Positions 55,048 to 64,000 of a DNA stretch of 64,000 nt are shown one piece after another (within the stretch, counting starts at the first letter, position 1; the number at the start of each line of letters is the position of its first letter). Location of the stretch: positions 3,608,166-3,672,165 of the forward strand of contig NC_087069.1 of the NCBI RefSeq assembly GCF_963678635.1, given 5' to 3'. The notes beneath the pieces are model-generated. The model was given only the letters and a program-made list of their open reading frames with translations. It did no database searches and was not told the origin of the DNA. The translations under genes and the position numbers were made by a program. Source of the stretch: Symsagittifera roscoffensis (taxonomy: Eukaryota > Xenacoelomorpha > Acoela > Convolutidae).

Positions 55048-55070
55048 GTTCGAGACTTATGGTCGCACCA
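55048..55070 (-). promoter_or_regulatory. Primer binding site, tRNA 3'-end-like
   Basis: Two bases inside the 5' LTR the minus strand reads TGGTGCGACC, complementary to a tRNA 3' end GGTCGCACCA. The plus strand reads GTTCGAGACTTATGGTCGCA followed by CCA, which looks like a tRNA T-loop plus acceptor, although the spacing is one base short of the canonical form. The identity of the primer tRNA is not assigned. Confidence 0.7.
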
Positions 55071-55072
55071 GA

Positions 55073-55481
55073 TGAGTTAGAACTGGAGGTATAACTCATA
55101 GAGTAATTTCGGATAGGGTACACCGTCTGCTCGTCACGCTATCTTATTTTCGGCCGGATAGATTCGTGCAACTTCTTAGTCTAATACCGATCCTAATCTT
55201 ACTCTTATACTATCTAGTCTCAGGTTGTTTAACTAGTCTCTGCTAGGCTCAATAGATCTAGGGTATACTGGTTTATTGCGGCTGCTGAAGTGCTCGGGAG
55301 AGTCCAACTAATTTCTAAGTTAAATTCAAATCTCTCTGGTGCTGAAATTACAAGTAACTTCAGCACTTACAAATAAGTGGGTTGTTAGTTAGATGGATCA
55401 TGATTGGTTAATATTAAATACTTTACATTGGTAAAACATTTAATTTATCCAATCATAAAATATAGTTTAGATCAGGTTCCA
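55073..55481 (-). repeat. 5' LTR
   Basis: Same 409 bases as 36652-37060, with no difference found by eye. The candidate AATAAA is at 55272-55277 and the 28-nt inverted repeat at 55339-55366. Transcription runs toward lower coordinates into the leader. Confidence 0.95.
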
Positions 55482-55540
55482 ATTCGTAACAGGCGATAAT
55501 TCGTAACAGGCGACAGTTCGTAACAGGCAACAACTCGTAA
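55482..55540. repeat. 17-bp tandem repeat at the insertion site, including the right ATTC duplication
   Basis: ATTC (55482-55485) is the right-hand target duplication. Units of TTCGTAACAGGCGATAA type recur about three and a half times with small changes. The left flank of the element ends in the same unit (GGCGATAATTC), showing that it inserted into the array. Confidence 0.8.
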
Positions 55541-55768
55541 CAATAAGTTGAGCAGGGAACACTAATTCACGCGCAGTATTCCTCTCGCGCCGGATGTAAG
55601 CGCAGCAGGGCAAGCGTATTCTACTTGCCAATGCCTTTGTTACGAATTGTCGCTGGTTACAAATTGTCTCCCTGTACGATTTGACGCCTGTGCTGGATAG
55701 AAGCTGTCGTCCAAAATTGTATTTTGGGTATAAACTTATGCAACCAATCGACGAACTCTCGGGCCTTT
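55541..55768. other. Intronic gene-free stretch
   Basis: Contains TTACGAATTGTCGC, an inverted relative of the 17-bp units. The 102-aa minus-strand frame across it translates these repeats. Confidence 0.4.
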
Positions 55769-56646
55769 CCCGCACCGAAGTTCCATGAATAATAATCGAT
55801 TATGTTGAATTTTCGTGGTCTCTCTCAATAAATTTCGATAATAATTATAGTTATCGCATTTCCTTTTTAGTGCAGTTGCTACGTGTTAGGTTTTTAGGCT
55901 TCATAAAATGTTGCCTTCCAGTTTTCAATCTTTATAATTTGGTCTTATATACCCCGTTTACCCCTTCCCTGTTTACACACCCCCCCCCCCCCGTTTTCCT
56001 CCGTTTACACCCCCCGTTTTCCTCCATGTTTACACCCCCTACCCCGTTTTTCTCTCTGTTTACACCTTCCGTTTACCCCCTGCCAGTTTACGACAACCGT
56101 CATTCGCGTTCGCCCCGTTTATGGGGGGTTATTTTTTGGTAGACTTTGGGGGACGGAGGTTTCTGAGGTACACCCCCCCCCCCCCCCCACTTTACTCCCC
56201 CCCCAGTTTACCAGCCCCGCCCACAGTTTACCCCTCTTCATTTATCCCCCTCATCTTAGTTTAACCCCCCCCCCCGTTTACTTGGGGAGGGGGTTTGGGC
56301 AAATGCGAACTGATGGGGGGCAAAGTGGGGGGGGGGGGGGTTACAAGTAGGCCGTGAGTAACGCAGAAATGTTGCAAGTTTTGCAAGTGATTTTACAAAA
56401 AGTGAATAGATCATAATCCGTTATAATCAATAATAATGGATTTTGAATGGATTATAATCCATTATAATGGATTTTAAATGGATTATTATCCATTATAATG
56501 GATTTTAATGGATTGTGTTTTTACGAAAAAAAATCGATTATAATGACAATATAATCGATTACGTGGTCTAAATTTGCCACAATAATGGATTATAAGACAA
56601 CATTTTTCCGTTATAATCGATTATTATTCATGAACTCCGGTGCGGG
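55769..56646. mobile_element. Terminal-inverted-repeat element, family 1, copy B
   Basis: Starts CCCGCACCGAAGTTCCATGA and ends with the inverse, with about 36 bp of inverted end including ATAATAATCGATTATA. It is 878 bp, matching copy A at 20424. The centre has long runs of C and G alternating with GTTTACCCCC-type strings (about 55955-56345), able to form G-quadruplex or i-motif structures. It lies in the intron of the cysteine-rich gene. TTT flanks both ends but is too short to call a target duplication. Confidence 0.88.
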
Positions 56647-57349
56647 TTTGAATCGGCTCAAAAAGGCAATAAATGGCAAAAACTTTTTGAAGTAATTTGA
56701 CAATTTTAAACAGCACCGATTTTATGCGTGTGAATTCCTTCAATCTTTTGGCAAAACACGGCTTTATTTATTTCGAAAACCTGTCACTCTAGGCTAGCCA
56801 AGGCCGTTTTATGAACTAAATTGTTAAATTTTACTAAATAAACAAAAAGGGTGTTGGTTGGGGGGGGGGGGTTTCGATTATTGGCCGAACGTTGAGTTCA
56901 AACTTATTCTTAATTTACTATTTGCTCAGCAACATCGCCCCACAGATTAAGTTATCCTTTCATTCGAAAAACATTTTAAGTTTTTCATCAGCACATTGCA
57001 GTCAAACAAAATTCATGATAGCACTATGGTTAGATTTTTTATACTCAAAAAAGGACAAAACACGCAGTTTTGGATTAAAACTTGTCGGAGGCAATAAAAA
57101 AAGTTGGCTCTTTTCCAGTTTCCCACCCCCTCGGAAAATTACAAAAAGAGCTGTTTAAAAATTGCTCACACGGCATTATGCATGTAAAAAATGTTGTAAA
57201 AATTTGTTCACTTTTGTTCAAGCTAACACTTTTTAATGCATTTTATATTGTGAAAAATCATTTTAATTTGTTTTCCATATATTTTATTTCAGAAAAAATC
57301 AAAGGGGGGAACTGGAAAAGAGCCAAAAATTCAACGTTATTTTTTTTAC
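56647..57349. other. Intronic gene-free stretch
   Basis: AT-rich sequence with a G-run near 56860. No gene is seen. It lies between family 1 copy B and the donor site of the cysteine-rich gene. Confidence 0.45.
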
Positions 57350-57508
57350 CTCCGCAGGGGAGCAACATTTGAACCCATCGCAGCACTCAAATCTACCCGG
57401 ACAACCCCCTGCCGGACATTCATCCTGTGCCAGACTCTGGATCTCCTGCAGCGAACAACACTTGTAGTCGGGACAACAGTAGGGATACTGACTCCCTGTC
57501 GTCGCCCA
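57350..57508 (-). CDS. Cysteine-rich membrane protein, middle exon
   Basis: 53 codons in phase 0, rich in Cys pairs: YPYCCPDYKCCSLQE and FECCDGFKCCSPAE. It ends at donor GAG|GTAAAA. The same spacing of CC pairs continues in the exon at 36372, supporting one gene. The upstream boundary is CTGCAG|TGG at 57509. Confidence 0.65.
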
Positions 57509-57540
57509 CTGCAGATGTCTGAGGGTGAGGGGTTAGACAC
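57509..57540 (-). other. Candidate 32-bp intron
   Basis: The reading frame of the secretory exon and that of the cysteine-rich exon do not match directly. Removing GTGTCT...CTGCAG, 32 bases, joins them in phase 0. Thirty-two bases is extremely short for an animal intron, though some invertebrates have introns of similar size. A small indel would be the alternative. Confidence 0.5.
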
Positions 57541-57626
57541 TTGGGTGGGGTTGTTGCAGTCTTGGGCACTCGAAAGTTGCAAATTGGAGCTGATCACAAA
57601 AATTGTACATAGAAGGCGCTGTATCT
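57541..57626 (-). CDS. Cysteine-rich membrane protein, signal-peptide exon
   Basis: Follows a good acceptor (TTTTTCACTTGTTTCAG, ending at 57627) and enters in phase 1. It encodes a hydrophobic LLCTIFVISSNLQL core followed by SSAQDC, which fits the end of a signal peptide with cleavage near Ala-Gln. No ATG lies in this frame here; the open frame reaching 57669 opens with GTG. The start codon must be in an earlier exon that I could not place. The mature protein would begin near QDCNNPTQ. Confidence 0.55.
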
Positions 57627-59224
57627 CTGAAACAAGTGAAAAATTGGATCTATTTAACAATTTTCGCACGGGAGAAGGGGAGAGGGGGGGGGGGGTAAAT
57701 TGTTACTGGCAACAAAAAATTTGATACGACTAAACATTTAAGTCATTTTTTAAAGGGAGGAGATTCGTACCAAAAAGCGGGTAGTTCAGAGATTCAAAAA
57801 AGCGTAAAAAACGATTGAACGTTTTTTGCTTTGGATAACTACACATATCTAGAATATTAAATCTACAAGTCACTTCAGTTTCTGACAAAAATTATTTTGT
57901 TTCAGATAAAAAGAAATTTTTGAGGAAATTTTTGGGTCAGAAGAGTATTTTTGGGCTTAATCAGATAGTATCATAAAAAAAGTTAATAACTTACTGCCGG
58001 CCTGGATCTTTGAGGTTGAATCTGCGTTAAGCCGCCGTTTAAACATGTTTTTTTACACAATAATTTAGATATGTTCAAATGTACATATTTTAATGCCACT
58101 GAGTTTTTATACGTAATGCTCTCAATTGTGAATACACCACACAATATACTGCGCATATGGCTTCAAATTGGAAAACACAGAACAATTTTTTTGGTATAAA
58201 TATAAAGCGAGTGAGTAGAATGCGCTTTGTTTATTCTTTTGGTATTTTTTAGCTCAAAAATGACGTCTCAACATGTCTGACGTTTAAATAAATACCAATT
58301 GAATCTAAGTTATGAAAAAAAAAACATTGAAAAACTACCTATTTTTTGGGCAGGGTGGAATTCTCTTTGAAATTTTGACCCCATGAATACCCAAAGGATC
58401 ACTTTTTGGTACTAATTTACATCTTTTTTGACTAATCGATACTAATTTTTTCTTAAAAGCGCCTTTGGTACCAATTTATACTAAACTTTAGGGGGGAGGA
58501 AGTGTGCCGATAAACAGATCCCATTTCTGCACTCTACTAAAAGCATCATGATGCTCTTTTAGAGTGCAGAAAATTAATACGATGATTAAGCTCAAAAACT
58601 ATAAGCGGCTAACTCGTTTCCTATTTTTCCCGAAGGTCAAATGATGATGAAAATTTGATTAATTCGACAGCAGTTGTAGATTACTAAAGAGGTAAGAGGA
58701 GCTGCACTATCATTGCCAATTTTAACGCTAAGTATGCGACTGAAAACAAAACAATGAACAAAGCGCCCAAAAAGATTATGCTTCGATAAAATTAGCATTA
58801 GTTTTGTTAGCTTTCTGATTGTTTTCATTGTAAGTTTTTAGCAGAGGTAAAAATTTCGAAATGGAAGAATTAAAAAGATGTCAACATACATTTCAAAACC
58901 ATGGCCAGACTAAAACAAGGATAGCCGGCTGCTGTGCAAGTAGCACATAATGTTCCGACCATCTTCATGACAACTACAAAAAAGCTTTTACTTTTTTTTT
59001 CAAATTTAAGTCGTTGTTAGTACGCAATATGATAGAAAAATTTTATTAACGTGTAGAAATGTAGAAAGCTAGTGAAATAGACATTATTGACATCATTTAT
59101 TCACGAAAAAGAATGAAAAACAAAAAGTCAGAAGTAATTTCGATGACATTTTTTCAAAAACTTTTTTTTTTCACGATTATTTTCACTTTAATTTTTTAAT
59201 ATTATATATATAGAGAGTATCCGT
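57627..59224. other. Gene-free stretch upstream of the cysteine-rich exons
   Basis: Should contain the first exon and promoter of the cysteine-rich gene, but none could be identified. It holds a possible fragment of the hAT MITE family at about 58380-58500 and the inverted dispersed motif at 58917-58965 (GTGCAAGTAGCAC core) that matches 6997-7045. Confidence 0.45.
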
Positions 59225-59319
59225 ACAATGTTCTGTACGTATGGAATTGTACGAAATTGTATGAAAAAAAATTTCCTATTTATGAGAATTGTATGATAAG
59301 CACTTTTGGTCAACCCGGG
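59225..59319. mobile_element. Family 2 inverted-repeat element, right-end fragment
   Basis: AATTGTATGA motifs lead into TGGTCAACCCGGG (ending at 59319), the same end as the full copy at 22735-23667. The left part is missing or unrecognisable. Confidence 0.65.
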
Positions 59320-59456
59320 CAGCTTTTGAAACTGAACCTACCACATGTTGTAATATATCACCCTGTGGTAACTAACTAAACCTCTAAGGTTTTGTAATGA
59401 AAACTGAATTGGTTTCAAAGGATTAATTTAACCGTTGAACCATATTGTTTTTCTTT

Positions 59457-59665
59457 TGTTAGTTTCCGATTGTTGACTGTGTACGGATTCACAGATCGGA
59501 GAGAGAATGACTCTCTATCTTTGCAATAAAGGTCGTGTAGAGTTGACCTTGGTTATTTATAATAATATACTATAATTTACAGATAACAATATGAATAGCA
59601 CGTTCAAGGCCACTATGTGATTACTGCATGGTTACTGCAATTGCAGTAGCAGTTGCGGTACCACA
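59457..59665 (-). repeat. Putative 3' LTR of the second gypsy element
   Basis: Directly after the GAGGGGGTA purine tract the minus strand reads TGTGGTACCGC, and about 209 bases later ends GGAAACTAACA, giving TGT...ACA termini. The 5' LTR is outside the window, so neither the far border nor identity can be checked. Confidence 0.45.
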
Positions 59666-59781
59666 TACCCCCTCGGCCGAGAAAAATTTTATAATATGTT
59701 ATCAAATTTTAATAATAATAATGAATAGGAGTTTTAATACTCAGTTTAAGGAGTTTTATTCTTTTTCGCATTTATTTATAA

Positions 59782-61446
59782 TCACTTTCCCTCTCTTTCC
59801 TCGTGTTCTTCTTCGAAATTTAGTGGGACTCGCCACTCTGCGTTCCATGATCGGTTTATGTTGAGAGCCTCGCTGCCAAACTTTCTTCGGAAAAGGTGCT
59901 TCTCAAGCAGATCAAATTTGGTTTCCACCGAATTCGACGCCCCGGGTCTGAAGTTTGCTAACTTAATTCGGTACGCTTCAAGCGCGGCTCGATTTAGGTT
60001 TAAAAGATCGTTTTGATCTTCGATTGCCTTCACCGAATGCTTAATCGGATTTCCGTATCTTGTTGGCCCCTTCTTGGCTCTTCCGCTTTTACGAACCGAA
60101 GTGTCCTCAACTTCGGATTCATCCGAGAACCCCGGAGGATTCATAGATTCATCTTCGACGTCCACGTCCTCTTTAGACTGTAAAATCTCTGCCGCCGTGC
60201 GTTGTACTCCGCGTTCGAGTACTTGGTCAGCTAACCGATTCCAGTCATTTGCCGATAAATCTTTACTATTGAATGTGTCGAGGATTGTTTCGGGAGATGT
60301 ATTTCGCGAGATTTCTTTCTTGTTTCTCGTATTGCCGTGTGTATTGGATGTTGAATTTGGTACGTCTCTTGTGTTGGACGAGCACGCCTGATCTTCCGCT
60401 TGAGGTTCCTGCACTTCTGGTGCCGACGCAGCATTTTTAGGTTGAAAAGTGCTTTGTTGAGCATCTTTTGGGTTTGTGCCCACCTTTGCCTTGGGTTTTG
60501 AGACGAACGGGCCAGCCAGGTTTGGCTTTGCTCGTCGGACTGCTAGATTTAGTCCACCGCCTTGCAGAATGTCCTTTGACGTGACCACCGACGGGCTGTC
60601 CTGAAATTTCAGCTTTGCATTAGATGGATCTATGCTTTGCTGCTCTAGCAGTAATTCCTCGTCCGACTGACTAATTTCGGCCTCGTCCTGTTCGTTGGCC
60701 TGTCGCTTCGATTGCCTCTGCTGCTTATTCTTAGGCTCTTCTCCTGTTGGAGAACGCCTGTTGTTGCTTTTCTCTTTATCTGGAACAGCAACCTTAACTT
60801 TAGCGACGTCACTCTTGCGGTAGATGGACCCTGCTGCTGTCTTGACAGTGGAGGGCGTTTCGGTCACGACTCTTCCTTTCAATGGCTTCATAAGGGCTTT
60901 ACCACTTTTCCTCCCCTCGTCCTTTCTAATCAGAATTGGTGACGACTGGCGTTGATTGAAGATGGTTTCTGGCTTGTCTTCAATAAACCCACGTTTCCAC
61001 GAATACAGCATCTCCTTGCGCAATTCGGGGTTAATGGTACTCGTCTCGTCCACCGTACGCCTTAGGTCATTAGCAGATGTATCGCGGCGTGTTTGATTCC
61101 ATCTGGCATTGGCTTCTAGAAGCTCTTTCAGGGCCCGCGCTCTTGCCCGATCCTTTGCCATGTCTTCTTGTTGCTTGAATAGTGGACTCACGTCGCGGCT
61201 ATTTTGTCCTTTTCGAACAATTTTTAGATTATCGCGAGACTGGTCGATTCGCTTTTTAAGTTGGGAGGCCGTCAGAGCTGAACGTTCCAGGTGTTCCTTA
61301 TCTAAACGATCAGAGTTTCGTAAAAACCTATCACTGAGAATTTTAAATTCTGTTTTTGGCAATCTCTCAAAGTGAGCCTCAAATGGCGACATTTTAATTG
61401 TTTTCTGCTTACTCCAGCGGAGGTCACGAAGTATCGTACTAAGGCA
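59782..61446 (-). pseudogene. Second element: integrase C-terminal part with long tail
   Basis: Continues the integrase frame after the TAA at 61447. The start contains MSPFEAHFERLPKTEF (from 61392), the conserved block near the end of gypsy integrase. About 500 residues follow that are charged, Gln/Ser/Lys/Glu-rich and probably disordered, with an SGRAKKGPTRYG block resembling the basic end of gypsy Pol. The stop between this and the upstream part is in frame with no other damage, so it is either a point nonsense mutation or a leaky stop. Confidence 0.75.
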
Positions 61447-61449
61447 TTA

Positions 61450-63309
61450 TTTTATTGATGTTACGTTTTCATCAAGTAACATTACTCCCAACCTTCTTTT
61501 GATAGTTTGTATAGTGCGTTCCACTAAACCGCATCCGCGATGGTCTCCCACTGGACAAAATTTTTGTTCAATGTTATTATCGGAACAAAGTTTTCTCATT
61601 GATTTGCCCTTAAATCCGGAAAACTGATCTGTTCTAACTGATTCGGGTATCCCATGTATATCAATATATGAGCGAAGAAATTTTATTGATGACTTTCCCC
61701 CTGTTGATTTAGTGATTTTCACTGACGGAAACTTTGAATACCTATCTATTGCTACCAACAGATAAATTTTTTTTCCTTGGTAATCTTCAAGTGGACCCGC
61801 GTAGTCTAACTGAACTTCTTGACCTGGCTGCGTCAGCAGTGGAAGGGGCTTTGTAGCATTTTTTGGTATGATGTATTTTGCATTTTTACCGTAGCGGGTG
61901 CAGCTTCTGCATTCCTCTGCAAGATTGACGATATCCTTATGCATGTGCGGCCACCACAGGTATTTCGACACATCCAGCATCGCTTCCTGGCCTGGGTGAC
62001 CGCAGTGGATCCGCTTCAGCACCGCCAAGCGCAATTGTTCCGGAACAGCCAGTCGGTTGTCAACCAGTATACAGTCGTCCACGACTGAAAGTTGATGCCA
62101 GAGAGGGTTAGTATACGGGCCCATCAACTCGAAGCTGTATCGGTCATTCCTCTCAATCACCCGCCGCAATCTATCCATCCAAACGTCCTCTGATATCAGT
62201 TCCGCTAAGAGGCTTCGATCAAACAGCTTAGTGAGGTTGTCCAAGCAGATTTCTGTACTCGTATCTCTTTGATGCGATCTGCTTCTTCTGGAATCGTGAC
62301 CTGTTTTGTCTTTCTTAACGATGCTGACTTCTGGAGTTCCCGGATGGCTTTCAGCTGTAAGGTCCACTTCGATGATTTGGGGATTTCCTCTCTGGGTATT
62401 GAATTCCAATGAATGATCACTTCTGTTGAGATCGTCCAGGACTGTCCGTGCTTCTAATTCTAGTAAGCTTTTTGGGTTGTTTGGCTTTTCTGCCCCCATG
62501 AGATCCCAAAATGACATCAGAGTTGTTTCACTATTTCCTGCTGTGTTTCCGGATGTGATTTCCTTGCATTCTTTAGACTTGACTGGTTTTCTTACTGTCC
62601 TCCACTCAACCTGGGGTACATCTGACTCGGAATCGTCTGACTCTTGCCTACTGCACGCAGCACCTCTCTTCACCAATCTTGTTCGGGAGAAGGTGGTTTC
62701 CGTCACTTGTTCTGTTAGTTCGTCCTCCTTCCGATTCTCATTCTGTCTGTTTGACGTTTTCTTTAATTTTCCTGAATTGCTTTTCTCCATTTTGTCTTCC
62801 AACGCCGCCTTTGTGAAATCTGCTGATTGTTTTGAATTCGAGATATCTTTTTGTTTGATAGAAATTGTATTAAATTTTGATTTATCGACCAACTGTTTCT
62901 CACGAGCTAATTTGTCCAATGTGTTTTTCGTGTTTTTCTGGTTCTGATCTGTTTGAAAACTTGAGTTTTGACCGTTTTCGTTCCGGTCGAGCTTTGTCCA
63001 GTTTTGAAAAAATTGGCTGTCATAGCAACCGCGTGATGAGCTGTTCTTACAGTAGTTAGTTTCTCTTGTTATTCTAGAACGTTCTAGAATGTTGATAGCA
63101 CTATTTTGATTTATTTCACTAAACCGACTGCTTAAACAGTCGAGTGCTTTATGGAAACTTTCAATAGACGTTACTACAAATCTCTCATCCAGTTCCGATT
63201 CCGGCCACGGTTCCCCATTAGGTTCCCTTGACAAATAATCAACAATACCATATCCCTTCCTGGAATATGAGTAATTGTAAATTGATAAGGTAGTAATCGG
63301 TGAACCCAC
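61450..63309 (-). pseudogene. Second element: RNase H end, long spacer, integrase core
   Basis: After VDYLSREPNGEPW (end of the RNase H region) comes a ~350-residue hydrophilic spacer rich in Lys, Asn, Ser and Glu. The integrase zinc domain follows (HCGHPGQEAMLD with CRSCTRYG), then the DDE core with QLDYAGPLEDY, RTDQFSGF and, 35 residues after its Asp, GLVERTIQ. RNase H to integrase spacers in gypsy elements are normally much shorter. The first ATG at 63309 is a by-product of the frameshift, not a real start. Confidence 0.8.
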
Positions 63310-63539
63310 CTGGTTAGTCGAGATTGATACGTTTTATTAGATCTATGTTCCCCCAAGGCAGATGTTAACGCCTTATGATCAGTTGCTATCACAAATTCTT
63401 TCCCCAGTAAGTAGTGTTTGAAACGATCTACCGCCCAAACGACTGCTAACAGTTCGAGTTCATTGGTCGAATATTTTTGTTCTTGGGAATTTAGATACCG
63501 GGATGCAAATGCAATCGGTATCCACTCGTTTTGATGAGA
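63174..63539 (-). pseudogene. Second element: RNase H segment between TGA and the frameshift
   Basis: In frame with the upstream RT/RNase H segment but separated by TGA at 63540-63542. It contains IPIAFASRYL, ELELLAVVWAVDRFKHYL and the catalytic ATDHKAL, then THIPGRDM near 63255, where the frame shifts by one base into the following segment. Confidence 0.8.
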
Positions 63540-63542
63540 TCA

Positions 63543-64000
63543 TTGTTTCAGAGTAGCCCCTAGACCGCTATGACTTGCATCGCACTTTATTCTAGTTTGC
63601 TTTAATGGATCGTAATAATTTAATAAAGCGATATTAGCAACTGCCTTTTTGATATCCTCAAAAGCTACTGAGTGTTGGTCGTTCCACTCAAATTTTTTCA
63701 CCGGTAAACGAACATTTTTCATTTTCTTTTTTTCGTTTTCTTCTTTCAGTAGTGGTCTAAGTTTTTCAGTTAAACTAGCTGCATTGGGGATGAATTTCGA
63801 CAAATGATTGATGCTACCCATGAACGATCTGAGTTGTTTTAAAGACTTGGGGGGTTTGAGATTTGCATTAGCTTCGGTTTTCGTAATTTTTGGTATTATA
63901 CCGTGTATCGACAAATTATGTCCTAACCAGTTCACTGCAGGCTGAAAAAATTCACATTTCGAAATTTTTAGTGCGAGATTTTGATCATCCAACTTTTGCA
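63543..64000 (-). pseudogene. Second element: end of reverse transcriptase and start of RNase H
   Basis: Runs off the window edge. It contains the RT connection region (WLGHNLSIHGIIPKITK, LRSFMGSINHLSKFIP) and the RNase H start RIKCDASHSGLGATL with its catalytic Asp. It ends at TGA (63540-63542). Confidence 0.85.

Larger units (their letters stand above)
53820..55072 (-). promoter_or_regulatory. Long 5' leader of the retroelement
   Basis: About 1.25 kb separates the 5' LTR from ORF0. The first ~500 bases (55072-54572) contain several ATGs; the remaining ~750 bases contain none on the sense strand. Two perfect 25-nt copies of a hairpin-forming sequence lie at 54336-54360 and 54397-54421. Three looser repeats built on GGGTTGGAGA and CTGGGTCT lie at about 53905-53935, 54040-54060 and 54138-54260 (plus strand). 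Such repeated hairpins could serve in RNA dimerisation or packaging. Confidence 0.6.
36652..55481 (-). mobile_element. Complete 18.8-kb endogenous-retrovirus-like Ty3/gypsy element with env and several extra ORFs
   Basis: Two 409-bp LTRs that appear identical, a 4-bp target duplication, and intact long ORFs define a full-length element. Order in its own 5'-3' direction: 5' LTR (55073-55481), tRNA-like primer site, leader, ORF0 (155 aa), Gag (1200 aa), Pol (-1 frame), two tiny hydrophobic ORFs, an ATG-less 378-codon ORF, Env-like protein (872 aa), a 599-aa ORF, 1.5 kb of 3' noncoding sequence, 3' LTR (36652-37060). Identical LTRs and unbroken frames imply a recent insertion. Ty3/gypsy elements with env are known from insects (errantiviruses) and from tunicates (Tor elements), typically 5-10 kb. 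This one is roughly twice that. The gypsy assignment rests on the pol order PR-RT-RH-IN and on RT and integrase motifs. Confidence 0.95.
36373..57349 (-). other. ~21-kb intron of the cysteine-rich gene, hosting an 18.8-kb retroelement
   Basis: The donor is GAG|GTAAAA at 57349 and the acceptor is CCAG|AGC at 36373. Both flanking exons are in phase 0 and both encode the same CC-pair cysteine pattern, which is why I join them. Without the retroelement and one copy of its 4-bp duplication the intron would be about 2.1 kb, and without the inverted-repeat element at 55769 about 1.3 kb. The retroelement lies in the same orientation as the gene, so its polyadenylation signals could truncate the host transcript. 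RNA reads spanning the junction would settle the model. Confidence 0.6.
59457..64000 (-). mobile_element. Second Ty3/gypsy element, 3' part, decayed
   Basis: Reading on the minus strand from the right edge: the end of RT, RNase H, a long spacer, integrase and a long tail, then a purine tract (GAGGGGG at about 59668-59674) and a putative 3' LTR. RT and Gag lie beyond the window. The coding region is interrupted by TGA at 63540-63542, a one-base frameshift near 63250 and TAA at 61447-61449. Sequence and layout differ from the 18.8-kb element, so this is a separate lineage, and no env follows pol. Confidence 0.85.

Noticed and set aside
55980-56345. Long C and G runs as possible assembly artefact
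   Set aside because: They lie inside a recognisable 878-bp element whose other copy also has a G/C-run core, so they are taken as genuine, though exact run lengths may be inaccurate.

Overview
The window is animal (metazoan) nuclear DNA: AT-rich, gene-poor, with spliced genes carrying GT...AG introns, LINE and LTR retroelements, and several families of short inverted-repeat DNA transposons. Nothing bacterial is present. The species cannot be fixed from the sequence alone. A tunicate or larvacean-like invertebrate is one possibility: some introns are tiny, two conserved genes are intronless, and a Ty3/gypsy-type element carries an env. This is inference.

Layout. 1-6.4 kb: a decayed LINE on the minus strand, a piece of which has been captured into a 1254-bp tandem satellite (three full copies). 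8.2-9.4 kb: an intronless DNAJB12/B14-type J-domain membrane co-chaperone, with a decayed scrap of a J domain just upstream. 9.6-26 kb: short transposons, including a 372-bp element with an 8-bp target duplication, a 327-bp hAT-type MITE with a perfect 8-bp duplication, and two other terminal-inverted-repeat families. An AAA_28/NadR-like P-loop NTPase gene (13.99 kb) and a 77-aa single-span membrane protein (26.36 kb) lie among them. 26.6-34 kb has no supportable gene. 34-36.4 kb: the last exon of an Arg/Asn/Gln/Ser-rich protein, then the last exon of a cysteine-rich single-pass membrane protein. Two upstream exons of that protein lie about 21 kb away at 57.3-57.6 kb.

The intron of that cysteine-rich gene contains the main object of the window: a complete 18.8-kb endogenous-retrovirus-like Ty3/gypsy element (36652-55481, minus strand). 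Its 409-bp LTRs read as identical and it is flanked by a 4-bp ATTC duplication. It carries a tRNA-like primer site, a 1.25-kb leader, a 155-aa basic ORF, a very large 1200-aa Gag, Pol in the -1 frame behind an A-run slippery site, a cluster of two tiny hydrophobic proteins, a 378-codon open frame with no ATG at all, an 872-aa envelope-like glycoprotein with PTAP in its tail, and a 599-aa unknown protein overlapping env by ATGA. The arrangement points to heavy use of non-standard translation: leaky scanning, -1 frameshifting, stop/start coupling and probably splicing. Two long stretches are almost devoid of sense-strand ATG. This element is the best candidate for an undescribed system.

57.7-64 kb: a partial MITE and then the 3' part of a second, different Ty3/gypsy element (minus strand), broken by two in-frame stops and one frameshift and running off the window end. 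It has an unusually long spacer before integrase and a ~500-aa tail after it.
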